From: an uncultured Varibaculum sp.
GTDB taxonomy: Bacteria; Actinomycetota; Actinomycetes; Actinomycetales; Actinomycetaceae
DNA length: 25,926 nt
Assembly (NCBI RefSeq): GCF_902489465.1
Contig: NZ_CABTZZ010000024.1
Coordinates: 1 to 25,926 of the forward strand
Reading direction: 5' to 3'
This document shows, in pieces, positions 22,329-25,926 of this stretch (the stretch's first letter is position 1; every line of letters starts with the position of its first letter). The notes under the pieces are model-generated. The model was given only the letters and a program-made list of their open reading frames with translations, was not told the DNA's origin and did not search any database. A program made the translations under genes and the position numbers.

Positions 22329-23321
22329 ATGACTACTATTAGACAAATCGCCGAACAACTAGGTGTCAATGTCTCAACGGTCTCGCGTTGCCTCAACGAT
22401 TCCCCCACTATCCCAGATAGTACTAAGCAACGGGTACGCGAGATGGCTGACCAACTTGGCTATCGCAAAGATATGAGAGCAGCGTCTATGCGCGCTGGGA
22501 AGAGCCTCCTCATCGGGGTGGTAGTGGGGGATATCGTTAACCCTTTTTTTGCCGAACTAGCTGATCGCATTGAACGTCAAACCCGAACCAAGGGCTACCA
22601 AATCATGCTTGGTAATGGCGGAGAAGAACCGGAGGCTCAAGAAAAAATAGTGGAAACTATGCTGTCGCAAAATATCGATGGCTTGTTGTTAACTCCTGCT
22701 GGAAGACCGACCTCGAAGATGCTTTCCCACATTAAGGAAGTGCCTACGGTGGCGGTTGACCGTAAGATTACCGGAGCCGAGGTAGACAGTGTCGGCTGCG
22801 ATTTCAGTCAAGCAGTTACGCAGTTAGCTGCACATTTTGCGGCAAATGGTTACCAATCAGTGGCAGTGCTGTCAGGTCCAGAATCAACCAGTACCGGGGA
22901 TACTCGGCACCGGATGCTGTGCGCAGCGCTCGCGGAAGCCGGTATCTCCAGAGTGCAAGCATATTCGAGCCCATTCCAAGAGACCGGAGGAGATGTGACG
23001 ATAAAGCAGGTGCTAGCAAAAGGGACACCGGATGCCCTGGTATGTGCCTCTGGGGTTATTGCCTTGGGAGCGATGCTAGGCCTGAAAGCGTGCCAGATTC
23101 GTCCCGGATTAGATATAGGGATCGCCACGTTTGACCGTTTGCACTGGTTAGAGGCAATGACACCTTCCGTAACCATGATTGATACTGACATTTCCAAGAT
23201 GGCTGACCTGGCAGTGAATCTGCTGCTGAAAAGAATAGCTGGTAGAGGCGGTAAACCAGTAGAAAAAAACACTACCGCGAAACTACTGCTACGGGAATCA
23301 ACTCCAACGCTAGCAAACTAA
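22329..23321 (+). CDS. LacI-family transcriptional regulator of the nucleoside/ribose operon
   Basis: 330 residues, the standard LacI length. The N-terminal helix-turn-helix TIRQIAEQLGVNVSTVSRCLN (3-23) is followed by the hinge region (about 45-58) and a periplasmic-binding-protein-like effector domain starting near LLIGVVVGDIVNPFFAELADRIE, which resembles ribose- and purine-type regulators. It should bind the palindrome at 19906-19925 as a dimer and be released or tightened by a ligand such as ribose, ribose 5-phosphate or a nucleoside. ATG 22329 is preceded by GAGGGA. It is encoded third in the operon it is predicted to control, giving autoregulation. Confidence 0.93.
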   Translation: MTTIRQIAEQLGVNVSTVSRCLNDSPTIPDSTKQRVREMADQLGYRKDMRAASMRAGKSLLIGVVVGDIVNPFFAELADRIERQTRTKGYQIMLGNGGEEPEAQEKIVETMLSQNIDGLLLTPAGRPTSKMLSHIKEVPTVAVDRKITGAEVDSVGCDFSQAVTQLAAHFAANGYQSVAVLSGPESTSTGDTRHRMLCAALAEAGISRVQAYSSPFQETGGDVTIKQVLAKGTPDALVCASGVIALGAMLGLKACQIRPGLDIGIATFDRLHWLEAMTPSVTMIDTDISKMADLAVNLLLKRIAGRGGKPVEKNTTAKLLLRESTPTLAN

Positions 23322-23348
23322 CTATTACTAAAAATTTGGGGAGACGAC

Positions 23349-24320
23349 ATGAAAAACTCGAACGATACAGTGGCTACCGCCCAGAAGGTGTTGTCCTCTA
23401 TCGGGGCTCCGGTGACGGTGATGGGGTCGATCAATGCTGATTTGACGGTGGAAACTGAGCGGCTTCCTCGGCCAGGTGAAACTGTGATCGGCGGGCCGGT
23501 AGTTACTCTTCCGGGAGGAAAATCTGCTAATCAGGCAGTAACTTGCTCTCTTTTAGGGGCAAAAACCAAGCTGATAGGGGCATTAGGCAACGACAGCCAC
23601 GGTGACCTCCTATGGGATTCTCTAAACAAGGCGGGAGTAGACACCGCTGGGATTAGGCGCTGCCAGGAGCCATCCGGATCCACCATGATTACTGTGGACG
23701 CGGCGGGAGAAAACACTATTGTATACTCAGCCGGCGCGAATGCACTGGTAAATGCAGATTTCGTGCGGGAAGAAAGTCAGATAATTACTTCGGCGAAAAT
23801 CCTGGGCTTATGTTTGGAAGCTCCGCTGGATGCGGTGGAGGAAGCAGCAAGAATAGCCCACGACGCCGGGGTGCAGGTGGTGCTGAACTTCTCGCCCATC
23901 ACCCAAGTGCCGGAATCACTGCTGAAACTGGTTGATGTGCTGATTGTTAATCAGCATGAACTGGCGGTACTAGGAGGCCGGGAAATAGACGTGACTAACC
24001 TGGACGAGCTGCGTAAAGCGGTTGCCGACCTCGGGTTCGAACAGGTAGTTCTAACTTTAGGTGGTAGTGGGTCTTTGGTGCTAGATTCCGGCGAAGTAAC
24101 CCGGATCCCTATTTTTGAGGTCGATACTGTAGATACCACCGGAGCCGGGGATTCCTTTATGGGGTCTTTGCTGAGTGCGTTGGCGGCAGGATGTTCGCTG
24201 GCAGATGGCGCCTGCCTGGCGGCGGCAGTTTCTTCACTGGCAACCGCAAAAATGGGGGCACAATCCTCTTATCGGAGCGCCAGTGAAGTTCGTGATTTCT
24301 TGTCGCAACAGGCAGGGTGA
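23349..24320 (+). CDS. rbsK: Ribokinase-type PfkB-family carbohydrate kinase
   Basis: 323-residue PfkB kinase. Ribokinase-like features include VTVMGSINADLTVETERLPRPGET (22-45), the sugar-binding GGKSANQAV (56-64), and the ATP/anion-hole motif DTTGAGDSF (262-270) with catalytic base Asp268. The GGKSAN motif has Ser where most ribokinases have Gly (GGKGAN), a small departure. It would phosphorylate the ribose released by the nucleoside hydrolase to ribose 5-phosphate. The N terminus has about 20 extra residues before the first strand. GGGGAGA precedes ATG 23349. It is the last gene of the operon, 27 bases after the regulator. A nucleoside kinase role (some PfkB members) is the main alternative. 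Confidence 0.9.
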   Translation: MKNSNDTVATAQKVLSSIGAPVTVMGSINADLTVETERLPRPGETVIGGPVVTLPGGKSANQAVTCSLLGAKTKLIGALGNDSHGDLLWDSLNKAGVDTAGIRRCQEPSGSTMITVDAAGENTIVYSAGANALVNADFVREESQIITSAKILGLCLEAPLDAVEEAARIAHDAGVQVVLNFSPITQVPESLLKLVDVLIVNQHELAVLGGREIDVTNLDELRKAVADLGFEQVVLTLGGSGSLVLDSGEVTRIPIFEVDTVDTTGAGDSFMGSLLSALAAGCSLADGACLAAAVSSLATAKMGAQSSYRSASEVRDFLSQQAG

Positions 24321-24411
24321 GCCGCGGGTATTATGCAACGGGGTGGTTTCCTTAATCGCGCAAACTGGACGCTAGGAAAGCAATATTTGCGCCGGCTAGC
24401 GAGGTTTTCGA

Positions 24412-24455
24412 TATAACTGTGGGGTCGGACTCTAACTAAGGTAAGCCCCACTTTC
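24412..24455 (+). promoter_or_regulatory. Candidate promoter and DtxR/IdeR-like site before the metal transporter
   Basis: TATAAC (24412-24417) is a good -10 box, with TTGCGC (24386-24391) 20 bases before it, a long spacing. Just downstream TAAGGTAAGCC (24437-24447) fits one complete half of the actinobacterial DtxR/IdeR box (TWAGGTWAGSC); the other half is poorly matched (about 12 of 19 overall). Iron or manganese control of a VIT1-type transporter would make sense, but the match is suggestive only. Confidence 0.35.
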
Positions 24456-24461
24456 CTTCAT

Positions 24462-24543
24462 GAGGGTCGGCGCTCGCTCCGGTGAGGGTGAGCGCCGAGA
24501 ACTAAGCGCCGCTAGGTAGCTACTTCATCTCGGCGCGTCCCTC
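24462..24543 (+). ncRNA. Candidate structured RNA leader with alternative hairpins
   Basis: Hairpin 1 pairs TCGGCGCTC (24467-24475) with GAGCGCCGA (24490-24498). Hairpin 2 pairs GCGCCGAGA (24492-24500) with TCTCGGCGC (24528-24536). They share bases and cannot coexist. With hairpin 1 formed, GCGCCG (24506-24511) can pair with CGGCGC (24531-24536), and GAGGG (24462-24466) with CCCTC (24539-24543) closes a compact three-way junction. It lies about 215 bases before the metal transporter start. It could be a switch, a terminator of the upstream operon, or chance GC palindromes; I recognise no known riboswitch class. Confidence 0.35.
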
Positions 24544-24758
24544 TTATCCGTTGTTTCCGAAGACTTCCTGAGGGCAACGATATAGTTTTCCTATGGCTCG
24601 CCTTCCCTTAGAGGTAGCGCTTTACTTTCCGAGGGCGAAGCTTTTCCTGCTTCATAACCTAGCCCGTTAATCCCCAAAAACTTTTGTACTGCTAGGGTGA
24701 CCGTGAAGTCACTAAGAATGCCGAGAGGCAAAAATACGCAGATAAACGGAGGTGCCAA

Positions 24759-25511
24759 ATGAGTTTGGCGGGCGAAAGGTTACTAGGAAAATCTTCCGAT
24801 TCGCGGCAGCGAGATGAGCATACCGATGAAAGCGTAAAGACGGCCTCTAAACTTAATTGGTTGCGTGCTGGGGTTCTGGGCGCTAATGACGGTATCGTTT
24901 CAACCGCCGGCGTAGTAGTCGGGGTGGCCGCGGCTGACCCGCAGAACAATATCGCGATCTTTACCGCTGGGATGGCGGCCGTGGTCGCGGGGGCTATCTC
25001 CATGGCAGCTGGCGAATATGTTTCTGTATCTACTCAAAAGGACACGGAGCAGGCGCTCGTCCATAAAGAAAAGACGCGACTGAAGAAAGATCCCGAGGGC
25101 GAGTTTGAGGGACTGATTAAGGTTTACGAAGCCAAAGGGCTATCTCCCGAAACTGCCCGGATAGTAGCGAAAGAATACTCTGCGATTGACCCGGTAGCGG
25201 CGCAGGTAGAGGCGCGTTACTCGATTGATTCGGAAGAGTTCGTTAATCCGTGGAACGCTGCCTTTTCTTCTGCGATTTCCTTTGTCTTAGGCGCAGTGTT
25301 ACCGATGCTGGCCATCCTGCTGTTCCCGCCGGCCTCCAAGTTTATCGCCACCTTCATCTTGACTTTAGTGGCGCTAGGTTTAGCGGGATACACCTCCGCT
25401 TGGCTTTCGGAAGCTCCCCGAGGACGCGCGGTAATCAGGGTGATTATCGGAGGCGCCCTCGCCATGCTGATTACCGGCGCAGTGGGGCATTTGGTGGGTT
25501 TGTCGCTGTAA
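24759..25511 (+). CDS. VIT1/CCC1-family iron/manganese transporter
   Basis: 250-residue membrane protein of the VIT1/CCC1 family, which exports Fe2+ or Mn2+ from the cytoplasm (or into vacuoles in eukaryotes). The signature first helix region WLRAGVLGANDGIVSTAGVVVGVAAA (34-59) and the GEYVSVSTQKDTE segment (85-97) are clear. A charged cytoplasmic metal-binding region with Glu-rich helices (about 95-165) separates helices 1-2 from helices 3-5, the normal five-helix plan. GGAGGTG (24749-24754 region) supports ATG 24759. There is no N-terminal ferritin-like domain, unlike MbfA. It stands alone between the ribokinase operon and the CRISPR array, with an unusually long structured leader suggesting metal-responsive control. 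Confidence 0.93.
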   Translation: MSLAGERLLGKSSDSRQRDEHTDESVKTASKLNWLRAGVLGANDGIVSTAGVVVGVAAADPQNNIAIFTAGMAAVVAGAISMAAGEYVSVSTQKDTEQALVHKEKTRLKKDPEGEFEGLIKVYEAKGLSPETARIVAKEYSAIDPVAAQVEARYSIDSEEFVNPWNAAFSSAISFVLGAVLPMLAILLFPPASKFIATFILTLVALGLAGYTSAWLSEAPRGRAVIRVIIGGALAMLITGAVGHLVGLSL

Positions 25512-25561
25512 TATTTCTGCTAATGGAGCGGATAATCGGGAAGCTTTGCGCTCGGTATAGT

Positions 25562-25895
25562 CGAATTTGCCCCGCTTGCGCGGGGAATACGGTGTGTGGT
25601 CTGGGATAATGGCGATTATCTCGGAATTACCCCCGCTCGCGCGGGGAATACCGGTAGGCGATACGCACGTCTTCGGCCAGTACGGAATTACCCCCGCTCG
25701 CGCGGGGAATACATACTATCGGCGGGCTAACCGCGTCTTTCACCGGAATTACCCCCGCTCGCGCGGGGAATACCGCCTGCAACGGGTGGGTTGGCTTGTA
25801 GTTCGGGAATTACCCCCGCTCGCGCGGGGAATACCCGACCTCGCCGGTGCTTTAAGCCGAATCAGCGGAATTATCCCCGCTCGCGCCGGGAATAC
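25562..25895 (-). CRISPR. Type I-E-like CRISPR array, six repeats visible
   Basis: Six 29-bp repeats begin at 25562, 25623, 25684, 25745, 25806 and 25867, separated by five unique 32-bp spacers, the type I-E geometry. The four middle repeats are identical: GGAATTA, then the palindrome CCCCGCTCGCGCGGGG, then AATAC. The repeat resembles the reverse complement of the E. coli I-E repeat, so crRNA is probably read from the minus strand with 5' handle GTAATTCC, stem CCCCGC/GCGGGG and leader to the right, outside the window. The leftmost repeat has four changes, as expected of the leader-distal end. The last visible repeat has two changes, one breaking the stem. The array may continue past 25926. 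No cas genes are in the window. Confidence 0.95.
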
Positions 25896-25926
25896 GTAGA
25901 GGGAGTAAGATTAGCAAGATCGCAGG

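Larger units (their letters stand above)
24321..24758. other. 438-base gap before the metal transporter: promoter and structured leader
   Basis: No gene is seen. The stretch holds GCGCAAA/TTTGCGC (24358-24364, 24386-24392), a TATAAC -10-like box at 24412-24417, a DtxR-like half-site at 24437-24447, and a dense set of complementary GC-rich segments at 24462-24543. Further on are three imperfect repeats of an ACTTYC...GAGGG motif (starting about 24450, 24562 and 24623). A second possible -10, TAGGGT, is at 24693-24698. The gap is unusually long and structured for this gene-dense window. Confidence 0.5.

Noticed and set aside
24321..24758. A decayed gene in the long gap before the metal transporter
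   Set aside because: No frame longer than about 60 codons with recognisable protein features; stops occur in all frames, and palindromes dominate.
25567..25899. Open reading frame of 110 codons with repeated LPPLARGIP / IIPARAGNT peptides
   Set aside because: It is the translation of CRISPR repeats; the repeated peptide is a well-known artefact and there is no ribosome site or domain.
1..25926. tRNA, rRNA, transposase, integrase, toxin-antitoxin or phage genes
   Set aside because: None could be recognised on either strand; the window reads as core and metabolic genes plus one CRISPR array.

Overview
The window looks like a chromosomal segment of a moderate-GC actinobacterium, by eye roughly half G+C. 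Support comes from the CBS-containing GuaB1-type GMP reductase (an actinobacterial protein), an Ser/Thr kinase with a membrane tail, TANNNT-type -10 boxes with possible leaderless starts, frequent GTG/TTG starts, and a type I-E-like CRISPR array. A member of the Actinomycetaceae such as Varibaculum or a relative is my best guess, but this is an inference from gene content and not a proven identification. No plasmid, phage or transposon genes are visible.

Layout. Positions 1-2141 hold a minus-strand pair, guaB1 then a low-molecular-weight tyrosine phosphatase, ending in a nested inverted repeat (7-107). Divergent from them is a purine-type phosphoribosyltransferase (2316-2846), so GMP reduction and base salvage sit back to back. 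Next come a SprT-like metalloprotease, a tail-anchored Ser/Thr protein kinase, and, convergent with it, a very long HrpA-type DEAH RNA helicase (4901-9694, minus). A FixC/FixX pair (electron transfer to quinone) follows without FixA/FixB, then a GNAT acetyltransferase. A second copy of the nested inverted repeat (about 12088-12195) separates it from a convergent OPT-family transporter.

Positions 14435-19721 form a likely carbohydrate module: an SSS-family sodium symporter, a 104-residue two-helix membrane protein translated right behind it, a strong 19-bp hairpin, a NahK-like N-acetylhexosamine/sugar-1-kinase-like phosphotransferase, and a parallel beta-helix protein that lacks a signal peptide. 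The substrate is not evident.

Positions 19873-24320 form a clear LacI-controlled nucleoside/ribose operon: nucleoside hydrolase, 14-helix MFS transporter, LacI-type regulator and PfkB/ribokinase-type kinase. A perfect 20-bp LacI-type operator covers the predicted transcription start. The logic is nucleoside uptake, cleavage to base plus ribose, and ribose phosphorylation; the freed bases could feed the phosphoribosyltransferase/GuaB1 pair near the start of the window.

The 438-bp gap 24321-24758 contains a candidate promoter, a DtxR-like half-site and a foldable leader with mutually exclusive hairpins ahead of a VIT1/CCC1-type metal transporter (24759-25511). The window ends in a CRISPR array (six 29-bp repeats, five 32-bp spacers) that appears to be read from the minus strand, with its leader and any cas genes beyond the right edge.
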